Positions 53,494 through 61,210 of a stretch of DNA of 64,000 nt are shown here, in pieces. Each line of letters starts with the position of its first letter. Position 1 is the first letter of the stretch. This stretch comes from Acidobacteriota bacterium (lineage in GTDB: Bacteria > Acidobacteriota > Vicinamibacteria > Vicinamibacterales > SCN-69-37). The position numbers were made by a program, and so were the translations under genes. Under the pieces are notes generated by a model. It had not been told where the DNA came from. It saw nothing but the letters and a program-made list of their open reading frames with translations, and did no database searches. The stretch lies in assembly GCA_020853395.1 (NCBI GenBank), contig JADYYY010000011.1, forward strand, positions 248,001 to 312,000, written 5' to 3'.

Positions 53494-53967
53494 GTGAGGA
53501 CTATCGTGAACAGCATTCGGCTCGCGCTGATGGCGGCATTCGTCTTCGGTATCGGCGCGGGTCACGTCGCCGCGCAGAGCGCACCGGCGGCCGTGCCCGC
53601 GACGCCGACCAACGTCGAGGCGTTTCTGGGCGAGTGGACGGTCTCGGCCAACGGCAACTACGGGCCTGCGACCTTCGACGTGACCTTGAAGGTCGTCGAC
53701 GGCAAAGTCGTCGGCGAAGTCGCCTCGTCGGCGATGGGGAAGTCGGCCGTGACCGATCTGTCGAAAGCCGGTCCGAGCCTCGTGCTGCGCTATGCCTTCG
53801 ACTATCAGGGCACAGCCGTCGGCGCCGTCATCACGCTCACGCCGGGAAACGACAAAGTCGACGCCTACCTGGACTTCGCAGACGGCGCCGCGCAGATGGC
53901 CGGCACGGCGACGAAGAAGACCGCCGGCGCTTCGTCCGCCGCGCCCGACATCCGCCCGGCCCGGTGA
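53494..53967 (+). CDS. small exported protein, lipocalin-like
   Basis: A 157-residue exported protein with signal peptide (LALMAAFVFGIGAGHVAAQ). The mature part is an all-beta pattern of alternating strands (FLGEWTVSANGNYGPATFDVTLKVVDGKVVGEVAS broken over two strands, SLVLRYAFDYQGTAVGAVITLTP, VDAYLDFADGAAQMAGTATKK) like small lipocalin-type barrels of Acidobacteriota; no ligand is known. The GTG at 53494 follows an AGGAGGT, the best ribosome-binding site in the region. No -10/-35 is obvious. Confidence 0.75.
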   Translation: MRTIVNSIRLALMAAFVFGIGAGHVAAQSAPAAVPATPTNVEAFLGEWTVSANGNYGPATFDVTLKVVDGKVVGEVASSAMGKSAVTDLSKAGPSLVLRYAFDYQGTAVGAVITLTPGNDKVDAYLDFADGAAQMAGTATKKTAGASSAAPDIRPAR

Positions 53968-54002
53968 ACCACGAGACGTGAACCTTCAGGACGCATGGAT
54001 GG

Positions 54003-54037
54003 GGTCGAGCCGGTGAGCTGACGCCTCCGGCTCGACC
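54003..54037. terminator. bidirectional terminator hairpin
   Basis: A perfect 11-bp inverted repeat, GGTCGAGCCGG (54003-54013) and its complement (54027-54037), with a 13-nt loop between two convergent gene ends. Confidence 0.65.
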
Positions 54038-54054
54038 ACCAACGGACCAGCGGG

Positions 54055-56034
54055 CTATCGGCCTCTTGCGGCCGGCCGCTGATTCCAGAAGATCCAGCCG
54101 CCGGTATTGGTCCCCACGATCACGTCGGGCGCGCCGTCCTTGTTGAGGTCGGCCGTCTGCACCATCGATCCGACGCCAGAGCGGTTGTGGATCAGCTCGG
54201 GCTGGAAGCGCGCGCCGCCCGGCGCCTTGGGATCGCGAATCGTGCGGAACACGTAGACGACGCCCGGCCCCATCGGATCGGGATCGACGTAGCTCTCCTC
54301 GTGCGCCCAGCGGCGCTTGCCGGTGACGATGTCTTTGATGCCGTCGCCGTCGATGTCGGCCGCGGTCAGCGCGTGCAGCTCGGTGAAGGTGACGCCGCCG
54401 GGGTTCTTCGCGGCGAAGTCTCCCATGATCACGTGCTCGACCCACGTGCGCTCGCCGCCGCTCGCGCTCTTCTTCTGCTCGTACCACGCGAGGCCGAAGC
54501 CGTGCGCCGCGAGCGACGTCACGATGTCGGGCAGCTTGTCGCCGTTGACGTCGAAGATCTCGAACTCGCCGCCGGCGTTGCCGGCGCGGCCGAAGGCTTC
54601 CTGGTGGAACGTCCAGGGCACGGTCGTCGGGCCGCTCGCCGGCTGCTCGTACCACCCGTGCGGCACGACGATGTCGAGCCGGCCGTCGCCGTTGACGTCG
54701 CCGCCGCCCACGCCGTGGATGCTGGCACCTGGCGGTCCAGGCGTGGACACCACGTAAACCTTCCAGGGCGCCGTCGGATTCGCCGGGTCGGGCGCGATCC
54801 ACTGCACCACGTTGCCGCCGGCGAAGATCGGGTTGGCTTTGCCGTCGCCGTCGACGTCCTTGAAGGCGATCGCCTCCGAGGTCACCGCTGGCGAAATCGC
54901 GTAACGCGTCCAGCGGCGGCTCTCGCCGCGCGGGTTGACGTACAGCACCGGCGGCCGCGATTCGACAACGAGGATGTCGTCCCAACCGTCGCCCGTGTAG
55001 TCGGCGGCGTAGTTGACCATGGCGGGTCCGTACTCCTTCGCCGGGTTGTACGGCTGGCCCAGGTACAGCTCGCGCGACTCCTCGAACTTCGGTCCGAGGT
55101 AGTAGCGGTTGCCGGTCGTCACGTCCAGCACGCCGTCGTGATTGAAGTCGCCGGCGGCCATCGACCAGCCGTAATAGAAGTCCTCGATGTGCTGCGCGCG
55201 GAAGCGGGCCGACACGTTCGGCGCCGGCGTGATCCGCCGGTTCAGATCTTTCAGGGCCAGGTGCCGGAACCGGACTTCGCCGGTGCCGCCGACGTAGAGC
55301 GCCACGGGGCCGTAGCCGCCGCCCTTGCCGTCGGTCGCCACGACGAGGCCGTTCGAGCCGTCGAAGTAGCCGGCGGGCCGGTAGGAATTGACGGCCACGC
55401 GGAGGATGTCGGCATCGACGATCAGCTCGAACTGGTTCCAGTCGTTCGGCCTGAGCGCGTCGGAGGGCGCCGGCGGGAACTTCGACGTGAACGGCATCGC
55501 CGGGGCTGGTGCGGCGCCGCCGCGGCCGCCGCCACCTCCGCCTGCGCGTGCACCGGCCGCACCGGGCTGGGGCGCCGGCGGCGCGAGCCGGTACTGCCCG
55601 GGCGCCGGACGGGTGAGCGGCTCGGGCGCGCCGATCGCACCGTCGGCGCCGACGACGATCGCCTGTGCGGCCCGCGCGCCGCCGGCGAGCACGCCGTAGA
55701 GCCCTTTCGTGCCGTCGGGCGCGGTCTCTGACCTGAGCATCACGCCCACCCTGCACTCGCCGCTGCACCTGAACTCACCGCCGACTTGCACGTCCTGGAA
55801 GCCGCCCGGCAGGAGCAGCCATCCGCCCGCTGGCGACGACGGCACCGCGACGATCTCGCCGTTCGTTGCCGTCCAGTTCGCCTGGCCGACCTGGCGCGTG
55901 CCCGTCAGCGCGGCGCCCGTGAACGTCCAGTCCGGAGCGAACGTGCCGATCTGCCCGTGCAGCGTCAGCGGCATCGTCACCCCTGCCGCCGCAGCCGTCA
56001 GTGCGAAAACAAAGATCCCGAGTCGTCGTCTCAT
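54055..56034 (-). CDS. exported DUF1080-like domain fused to seven-repeat FG-GAP propeller
   Basis: A 659-residue third paralogue, on the opposite strand. Signal peptide (LGIFVFALTAAAAGVTM), DUF1080-like domain (FTGAALTGTRQVGQANWTATNGEIVA, GFQDVQVGGEFRCSGECRVGVMLRSE with the C-x3-C), a Gly-rich insert (about 145-160), then loops GDFNHDGVLDVT, ADYTGDGWDDIL, KDVDGDGKANPI, GDVNGDGRLDIV, FDVNGDKLPDIV, ADIDGDGIKDIV and ADLNKDGAPDVI. The third and fifth loops lack one usual acidic or Gly residue. The ATG at 56034 starts the signal peptide; the frame continues upstream but is noncoding there. A GGGGGAC precedes the start. Confidence 0.87.
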   Translation of the reverse strand: MRRRLGIFVFALTAAAAGVTMPLTLHGQIGTFAPDWTFTGAALTGTRQVGQANWTATNGEIVAVPSSPAGGWLLLPGGFQDVQVGGEFRCSGECRVGVMLRSETAPDGTKGLYGVLAGGARAAQAIVVGADGAIGAPEPLTRPAPGQYRLAPPAPQPGAAGARAGGGGGGRGGAAPAPAMPFTSKFPPAPSDALRPNDWNQFELIVDADILRVAVNSYRPAGYFDGSNGLVVATDGKGGGYGPVALYVGGTGEVRFRHLALKDLNRRITPAPNVSARFRAQHIEDFYYGWSMAAGDFNHDGVLDVTTGNRYYLGPKFEESRELYLGQPYNPAKEYGPAMVNYAADYTGDGWDDILVVESRPPVLYVNPRGESRRWTRYAISPAVTSEAIAFKDVDGDGKANPIFAGGNVVQWIAPDPANPTAPWKVYVVSTPGPPGASIHGVGGGDVNGDGRLDIVVPHGWYEQPASGPTTVPWTFHQEAFGRAGNAGGEFEIFDVNGDKLPDIVTSLAAHGFGLAWYEQKKSASGGERTWVEHVIMGDFAAKNPGGVTFTELHALTAADIDGDGIKDIVTGKRRWAHEESYVDPDPMGPGVVYVFRTIRDPKAPGGARFQPELIHNRSGVGSMVQTADLNKDGAPDVIVGTNTGGWIFWNQRPAARGR

Positions 56035-56425
56035 GCGTCCCCCAACTGCTGCTCGGCGAGGATTCGAATCTCGCCGATGCCGTTCCCCCCATGCGCAACT
56101 CGATGCGCGGGCCTGCCGATGTCCGTGGATCGATCCATCGGCCATCCCGCTCGACCCCGTCACCTCGAACGCCGGGCTGCGGAAGGGCTCGAATGTCATC
56201 TGAATGGGGAACAGCATAGCCGACGAGGCGCTCATCCGGTCATGCAGCGCGCCGTCGTTCGGTTCGGCGAGGTTTCCGTGTCGAGATCGGCATTCGGCGG
56301 TCGCCGGCGGCGGCCATGACGGTAGTTCGAATCGGCTCCTCCCCGTCTCGAGCGGGACGTGCCGGACCGTTGCCCCCCTGGGGTGCGGATCCTGGACTAC
56401 AATCCTCCATTCGGAGGAGAGAAGG
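56035..56425. other. intergenic region between divergent genes
   Basis: No gene is seen. A stable hairpin GGCGAG-GATTCGAATC-TCGCC near 56055-56075 resembles a tRNA T arm but no other tRNA part is present. The plus-strand promoter of the isomerase-like gene is at its right end. Confidence 0.4.
56398..56417 (+). promoter_or_regulatory. -10 box and overlapping palindrome before the isomerase-like gene
   Basis: TACAAT (56398-56403) is followed at once by CCTCC-ATTC-GGAGG (56404-56417). The right arm is the Shine-Dalgarno of the gene (8 nt before the ATG). Depending on the transcription start, the palindrome is either an operator at the start site or an RNA hairpin hiding the ribosome-binding site. 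Confidence 0.45.
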
Positions 56426-57355
56426 ATGGCTGCAATCTCGAGACGTGAGTTCCTGGAGAAGTCGGCGGTCGGATCGGCGATGGCGGGCGTGCTGGCCGCC
56501 GGCGGCGCGCGGGTCGGCGCGAACCCGCTCGGCTTGCCCATCGGGAGTCAGACGTATCCGCACCGGCAGTTGATCGCCGACGGCAAGTTCGTCGACCTGC
56601 TCAAGCAGCTCAAGAGCATCGGCGTCGATCAGATCGAACTGTGCGGTTCCCTTCCGGGTGGCACGTTCTATCAGGAGTTCAACAGCCTGATGAGCGATCC
56701 CAAGGCCGTGCGCAAGCAGATCGAAGACAACGGTCTCAAGGCGATCAGTTGCCACTTCATGTTCACTGAGCTCCGCGACAACCTGCAGCGGGCGATCGCC
56801 TGGTCGAAGGACATGGGCCTCGAGCAGATCATGGTGCCGACGATCAAGAGCGCGATTCCCGGGCAGCCGATCAGTGGACCGAATCCGCTCGACGAGGCCA
56901 AGCAGCTCGTCGATCAGTTCCACAAGATGGCCGAGCAGATCGTCAGGGCCGGCATGCGCGCCGGCGCGCACAACGAGGCGTTCGACCTGGTGAAGCTGCC
57001 CGACGGCACGTTCGTCTACGATCACGTCATCCAGATGACCGATCCGAAGCTCATCGGCTTCCAGTTCCAGATGTCGACCTACAGCGTCGGGATGGTCGCG
57101 TCCGAGTACTTCAAGAAGCACCCGGGCCGGTTCTTCTCGATGCACGTGCAGGATCTCGACATCAAGGCCGGCCGGACGCCGGTCGTCAACGGCCGCGGCG
57201 GCGGCTACGCGCAGACGGCGGTGGGCCAGGGCGGGCTCGATTGGGCAGGGACGTTCGCGGCCGCGCGCACCGGCGGCGTGAAGAACTTCTTCGTCGAGCA
57301 GAACATGGAGATGACGAAGGCGAGCGTGGCCGCGCTCAAGGCGATGAAAAGCTAG
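56426..57355 (+). CDS. exported sugar phosphate isomerase/epimerase-like TIM barrel
   Basis: A 309-residue TIM barrel with a Tat-type signal (SRREFLEKSAVGSAMAGVLAAGG). Strands: PIGSQTYPHRQL, GVDQIELCGSLPGG, LKAISCHFMFTEL, LEQIMVPTIKS, MRAGAHNEAFDL, IGFQFQMSTY, FFSMHVQDLD and KNFFVEQNMEM. The CHF, HNE, Q-M-S and VEQN positions are the usual metal or substrate sites, but the classical Asp of the fifth site is Gln here. A GGRGGGYAQ loop precedes the last strand. It lacks the long Gly-rich insert of its paralogue at 49935. Family members act on sugars, inositols or keto-glycosides. Confidence 0.85.
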   Translation: MAAISRREFLEKSAVGSAMAGVLAAGGARVGANPLGLPIGSQTYPHRQLIADGKFVDLLKQLKSIGVDQIELCGSLPGGTFYQEFNSLMSDPKAVRKQIEDNGLKAISCHFMFTELRDNLQRAIAWSKDMGLEQIMVPTIKSAIPGQPISGPNPLDEAKQLVDQFHKMAEQIVRAGMRAGAHNEAFDLVKLPDGTFVYDHVIQMTDPKLIGFQFQMSTYSVGMVASEYFKKHPGRFFSMHVQDLDIKAGRTPVVNGRGGGYAQTAVGQGGLDWAGTFAAARTGGVKNFFVEQNMEMTKASVAALKAMKS

Positions 57356-57398
57356 AGCGCCAGCCCAGAGGGAGCCGGCGCTCCGGTACACGTCGGAT

Positions 57399-57422
57399 CC
57401 GCCCGGACGAGAGTCCGGGCGG
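57399..57422. terminator. bidirectional terminator hairpin with GAGA loop
   Basis: CCGCCCGGAC (57399-57408) and GTCCGGGCGG (57413-57422), a perfect 10-bp stem with a GNRA-type GAGA tetraloop, between convergent genes. Confidence 0.75.
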
Positions 57423-57427
57423 GCTGA

Positions 57428-57763
57428 CTACTTGCTGGTCTTGCCGGCGAGCGCCGTCGCGACGCGCTGGCCCTGTTCGAAGTAGTAGCTCACCGTCACG
57501 GTATCGCCGGCGCCGCACGCACCGGTCTTGGCCGTCCCCGGCGTGAGCTTGAACGGAACCTCCGTCTTCTTGTTCTCGGCCGGCACGATCACTGCCGTCG
57601 CATCGTCGACCGACTTGATCGTGCCGCGCAACGTCGACGTGCGGCGGGCTTCCTGCCCACGCGCCTCCAGCGTCGCCACCATCGGGCTCACCGGCCCTGC
57701 CATCGCCGTCGCAGCCACGAGGGCCACGAGCACTCCACCTGCCACGTTCACCATCTTCTTCAT
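57428..57763 (-). CDS. small exported beta-barrel protein (DUF1344/DUF5666-like)
   Basis: A 111-residue protein with signal peptide (VNVAGGVLVALVAATAMAGP). The mature part TLRGTIKSVDDATAVIVPA, TEVPFKLTPGTAKTG and DTVTVSYYFEQGQRVATAL is an OB-like small beta-barrel seen in DUF1344/DUF5666-type periplasmic proteins. One Cys (TGACGAGD) is present. GAAGGG precedes the ATG. Function unknown. Confidence 0.75.
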   Translation of the reverse strand: MKKMVNVAGGVLVALVAATAMAGPVSPMVATLEARGQEARRTSTLRGTIKSVDDATAVIVPAENKKTEVPFKLTPGTAKTGACGAGDTVTVSYYFEQGQRVATALAGKTSK

Positions 57764-58165
57764 CGTTTCCCTTCCTCGGCGTGCGCAATCCGCCACCGCA
57801 CGTGATGGGACCTGTGGTGGGTGAAGTCGGCGCGCAAGGCTCACGCAGCCTTCGGCAACACTCGGGTTGACGATGAACATCACGGCGCGCGACCCCGCAG
57901 CACCCGATGGGGACTCCAGGACACTGCTGGGTCAGCGGGATGTGGTTGCGGAGGACCGAACGACCGCGCAACCCACTGAGGTCACTTTGAAGCGTATCAC
58001 AGGCGGCCGGCGAACGCCGGAGCGCATGCTGTCCCGCGCGATCCGGAAGATGACCGCCCTGCGGCCATGCAGGGCGTGCGGGTGCCGGCGAGCGCGACGC
58101 GCGATTGTGCCGCGCTGCGCCGCCGTCGCCTGTCTGCTTGGCCGAAAGGTTGCAACTCGGGCGAT
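57764..58165. other. 402-bp stretch with no supported gene
   Basis: Divergent intergenic region between the small exported protein gene and the YihY-like gene. No recognisable RNA, repeat or strong promoter is seen; short frames on both strands are without start signals. Confidence 0.35.
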
Positions 58166-59173
58166 GTGCTCGCGTACTTCAAGACCTCGCTGAGCTGGAG
58201 CGAGCTGTTCAAGCGCACGGTGAGGGAAACGCAGGCCGACAACGGGCTCGGCCTGGCGGCCCAGCTCGCGTACTACTTCTTCCTGGCGCTGTTTCCGGCG
58301 CTGCTCTTCCTGATCGCGCTGGCAGGCCTCTTCGCCAGCGCCGACGTGATCAACCAGATCGTCGCGATGATGGGCGGCGCCGCGCCGCCAGACGTGATCG
58401 CCATCGTGCGCGAGCAGTTGCTGAAGCTCGCCGAGAGCGACCAGGGAGGCATCATGACGTTCGGCGCGCTGGCTGCGCTCTGGAGCAGCTCGGCCGCGAT
58501 GGTCGCCCTCATCGACGCGCTCAACCGCGCCTACGACGTCGAGGACGCACGCCCCTGGTGGAGACAGCGCCTCACGGCGATCCTGCTGACCATCGGCGTG
58601 GCGGCCTTCATCGTCCTGTCCTTTGCGCTGGTCGTCGCCGGGCCGGAGCTGGCCAGCAGCGTGGCGGATCGGTTCGGGCTGGGCACCGCCTTCGAGTGGA
58701 CCTGGACGATCCTGCAGTGGCCGATCGTGTTCGCGCTGGTGGCCTTCGCGTTCGGCCTCATCTACTACTTCGCACCCGACGTCGACCAGGACTGGGTGTT
58801 CCTCACGCCAGGTTCGGTGCTCGCCACGGCGCTCTGGCTCGTCGGCTCTCTGGGATTCCGGTTCTACGTCGTGAACTTCGGCTCGTACAACGAAACGTAT
58901 GGGGCCATCGGCGGCGTGATGGTCCTGATGCTCTGGCTCTACATCTCCGGGCTCGTCGTCGTCATCGGCGCCGAGATGAACGCGGAGATCGAGCACGCCT
59001 CGCCGTACGGCAAGGCGCCCGGCGAGAAACGCCCAGGCGAGCGCACCTGCATCGGACCACGAGCCGAACGGGAGTTCTTCGAGCGGCGGCGGCGAGCGCG
59101 GCCGGAGCCATTCCTCCAGCCGGCGGACCTCGGCCAGCCGGCGTCGTCTAGCTCGCGAGGTTCGTCTGGATGA
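58166..59173 (+). CDS. YihY/BrkB family inner-membrane protein
   Basis: A 335-residue integral membrane protein with six predicted helices. Family marks: LGLAAQLAYYFFLALFPALLFLIAL after an amphipathic N-terminus, ALWSSSAAMVALIDALNRAYDVE, PWWRQRLTAILLTI, PGSVLATALWLVGSLGFRFYVVNFGSYNETYGAIGGVMVLMLWLYISGLVVVIGAEMNAE (read in two motif parts). Once called ribonuclease BN, the family is not an RNase; a transport or envelope role is likely. A charged C-terminal tail (RAEREFFERRRRARPEP) follows. The GTG at 58166 was chosen because it begins the conserved part. Its end overlaps the convergent isomerase-like gene by 26 bp. Confidence 0.9.
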   Translation: MLAYFKTSLSWSELFKRTVRETQADNGLGLAAQLAYYFFLALFPALLFLIALAGLFASADVINQIVAMMGGAAPPDVIAIVREQLLKLAESDQGGIMTFGALAALWSSSAAMVALIDALNRAYDVEDARPWWRQRLTAILLTIGVAAFIVLSFALVVAGPELASSVADRFGLGTAFEWTWTILQWPIVFALVAFAFGLIYYFAPDVDQDWVFLTPGSVLATALWLVGSLGFRFYVVNFGSYNETYGAIGGVMVLMLWLYISGLVVVIGAEMNAEIEHASPYGKAPGEKRPGERTCIGPRAEREFFERRRRARPEPFLQPADLGQPASSSSRGSSG

Positions 59174-60062
59174 TCTCCGTCGCAGTCCGCGAGCCGCGCA
59201 CGATGTCGGCCGGCGGGCTGGTGATCTCGATCGAGTACTTGCCCCGGTAGCCGCCGCCTTCCACGAGGCGCACCAGCTCGCCGACGTCGTAGCCAGGCGC
59301 GTAGTCCGCGTCGAACCGATCGACCTTGGCCGAAATCAGCCCAGCGTGCGGGAGGAGCTTGCGCGTGAACTCGAGACGCTGCGCCTGGTTCTCGACCCGG
59401 AAGTTGCCCCAATCGACGATGGCCCGGACGCGCGGATCGACCGCCTTCATGATCGACACGAGCGTGTCGGGATCGCTGCTATGGCCGCCGTGGTTCTCTG
59501 GCATCGGCATGACGCCGATCGTCGCGCCGAAGTCGGCCAGCTCACGATAGGACTCGGCCGTGATCTTCAGATCCAGCGGCTCGCCCTGCCGGCCGCCCAC
59601 GTCGGCGCGCACCGTCGGCGCCCCGAGCGCCGCGGCGATCCGCATGCCCTCCTTGATCTCGGCGATCGACTTCGCGCGCACGGCCGGATCGGGCGCCGAC
59701 ATCTGCCCGCCGAGCTGGAAGTTGATGAACGCGACGCCCACCTTGTCGGCTGCGGAACGGACCCGTTCGGCATAGGCAATCGTCCGCTCGTCCAGGTGGT
59801 TGATGATGATCTCGAGCTGGCGAAGTCCGAGCTCCTCGCGCACGAACTTCGGCGCGTCGATCGCCGTCATCACCGCGCGTTCGGGTGCCGGGGCGTTCGG
59901 GCTGCGGCCCGCCGCGAGCAGGTGCCGGAAGCTCCAGGTCGCGATGCCGATCCGCGCGAGCGGGTCGGCCTGGCGGGCGGCGCTCGCCGGTGCGGCGGAG
60001 AACAACGGCGTAGCCAGGACGATCGACCCGCGCTTCAGGAAGTCTCGGCGGTGCAGGCTCAT
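59148..60062 (-). CDS. exported sugar phosphate isomerase/epimerase-like TIM barrel
   Basis: A 304-residue TIM barrel with a Tat-type signal (HRRDFLKRGSIVLATPLFSAAPASA). Strands: RIGIATWSFRHLL, LRQLEIIINHL, VGVAFINFQLGG, GAPTVRADVGG, IGVMPMPENHGGHSSDPD (His/Asn metal region), VRAIVDWGNFRV, LISAKVDRFD and GKYSIEITSPPAD. The WGNF and SIEI positions supply Asp/Asn and Glu of the metal site. A minus-strand TATAGT (60099-60094) about 30 nt before the ATG is a promoter candidate. Fifth exported member of this family in the window. Confidence 0.87.
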   Translation of the reverse strand: MSLHRRDFLKRGSIVLATPLFSAAPASAARQADPLARIGIATWSFRHLLAAGRSPNAPAPERAVMTAIDAPKFVREELGLRQLEIIINHLDERTIAYAERVRSAADKVGVAFINFQLGGQMSAPDPAVRAKSIAEIKEGMRIAAALGAPTVRADVGGRQGEPLDLKITAESYRELADFGATIGVMPMPENHGGHSSDPDTLVSIMKAVDPRVRAIVDWGNFRVENQAQRLEFTRKLLPHAGLISAKVDRFDADYAPGYDVGELVRLVEGGGYRGKYSIEITSPPADIVRGSRTATEIIQTNLAS

Positions 60063-60492
60063 GGGCGCCTCATCGGATGGACGTGGTGCGGGCACTATAG
60101 CAGCGCCGGACCGCTCGAGCACACCTCCGGCGTGGAAATCGCGAGCCGCCACGCAAACGGGCTGCATCGACGAACCCGGCCAGCCGGGAACGTCCAGCGT
60201 TCCATCCCGAGTGGCGCGCGAGTCGCGATCTCCCGCTCCCGCGGTGCCGACCGCGCCAGGAGCGTATCTCTCGACGCGCCCAAGGCGAGACGCGGCGAGC
60301 GGCAGAGGCGGCCTCGTCACCGCCGCGGTCAACTCGACTACGTAAGACATGGATACCGTGAGCGTCTGCGTGGCCGCGGACTGTGTCGTGGCGTGCCTCG
60401 CGGCGGCGAGCCGATAAGCGTCCGCGCGGTACGGCTTGTGCACTGATGTCGCGCATCCACTCCCCAGGCGGCATTGGACGCATGGAGGACAC
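60063..60492. other. 430-bp intergenic stretch
   Basis: Divergent region. It holds the TATAGT candidate of the isomerase-like gene on the minus strand and a GGAGGAC ribosome-binding site of the DUF4142 gene at its right end. No RNA gene or repeat is recognised. Confidence 0.35.
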
Positions 60493-61068
60493 ATGAAACT
60501 CGCACGCCACACGTTTCTCACGGCCAGCGCGATCATCGCAGCTATCACCGTCGGCGCAGCCGAGCAGCGCGGAGCACAGCCAGCGCCGGCAGAGCCGCCG
60601 CGCGCGACGCAGGCGACCGCCGGCCTGCCGCAGACGAGCGCCGAGTTCGTCGCGAAAGCGTCCGATGCGGGTGCGGCCGAGGTGGCCCAGGCCAAGCTCG
60701 CGATGACGCGCGCGTCGAATCCGGACGTCAAGGCATTCGCGTCGCGCATGGCGCAGGATCACGCCAGCCTCAACAGCGCGCTCATGGGCGTCGCCGCCCA
60801 GCAGAACCTCGAGGCGCCGGCCGCCCGTGCCGCGGAGAGCCGCGCCACCGAGAAGCTGGGCGGCCTGTCGGGTGCCGCGTTCGATCGTGAGTACATGTCG
60901 GGTCAGGTCGCGGCCCACATGGACGCCATCCGGCTGTTCGAGCACGAGGCCGAGCAGGGCAGCGATGCGGCGGTCAAGGCGTGGGCGCAGAAGACGCTGC
61001 CGGCGTTGCGAGATCACCTGAAGATGGCGCAGGACGTCGCCGCGAAGGTCTCGCAGCCTGCGAAGTGA
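60493..61068 (+). CDS. exported DUF4142 protein
   Basis: A 191-residue exported protein. Signal peptide (FLTASAIIAAITVGAA), then a DUF4142 four-helix bundle related to ferritin-like folds: AEFVAKASDAGAAEVAQAKLAMTRASNPDVKAFASRMAQDHASLNSALMGVA and AFDREYMSGQVAAHMDAIRLFEHEAEQGSDAAVKAWAQKTLPALRDHLKMAQ (both read across several helices). The conserved DH and HM positions could bind metal, but the family has no proven activity. GGAGGACAC precedes the ATG. Confidence 0.88.
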   Translation: MKLARHTFLTASAIIAAITVGAAEQRGAQPAPAEPPRATQATAGLPQTSAEFVAKASDAGAAEVAQAKLAMTRASNPDVKAFASRMAQDHASLNSALMGVAAQQNLEAPAARAAESRATEKLGGLSGAAFDREYMSGQVAAHMDAIRLFEHEAEQGSDAAVKAWAQKTLPALRDHLKMAQDVAAKVSQPAK

Positions 61069-61210
61069 GCTGCGCGCGGCGTCGCGCGATGCGGCCGCGA
61101 GCTCCTCCTCACCGGATGGGCCCGCGGCCGTCGTCCGTACAGACGCTGGTCGACCGATGCTCCGGCTCGCATGCTGTACGCTATCCACCGGTTCGACGGC
61201 GAGGTGACGC

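Noticed and set aside
56040-56110. tRNA-like sequence around GATTCGAATC on the minus strand
   Set aside because: Only a T-arm-like hairpin is present; there is no D arm, anticodon arm or paired acceptor stem, and the A53-C61 pair would be wrong.
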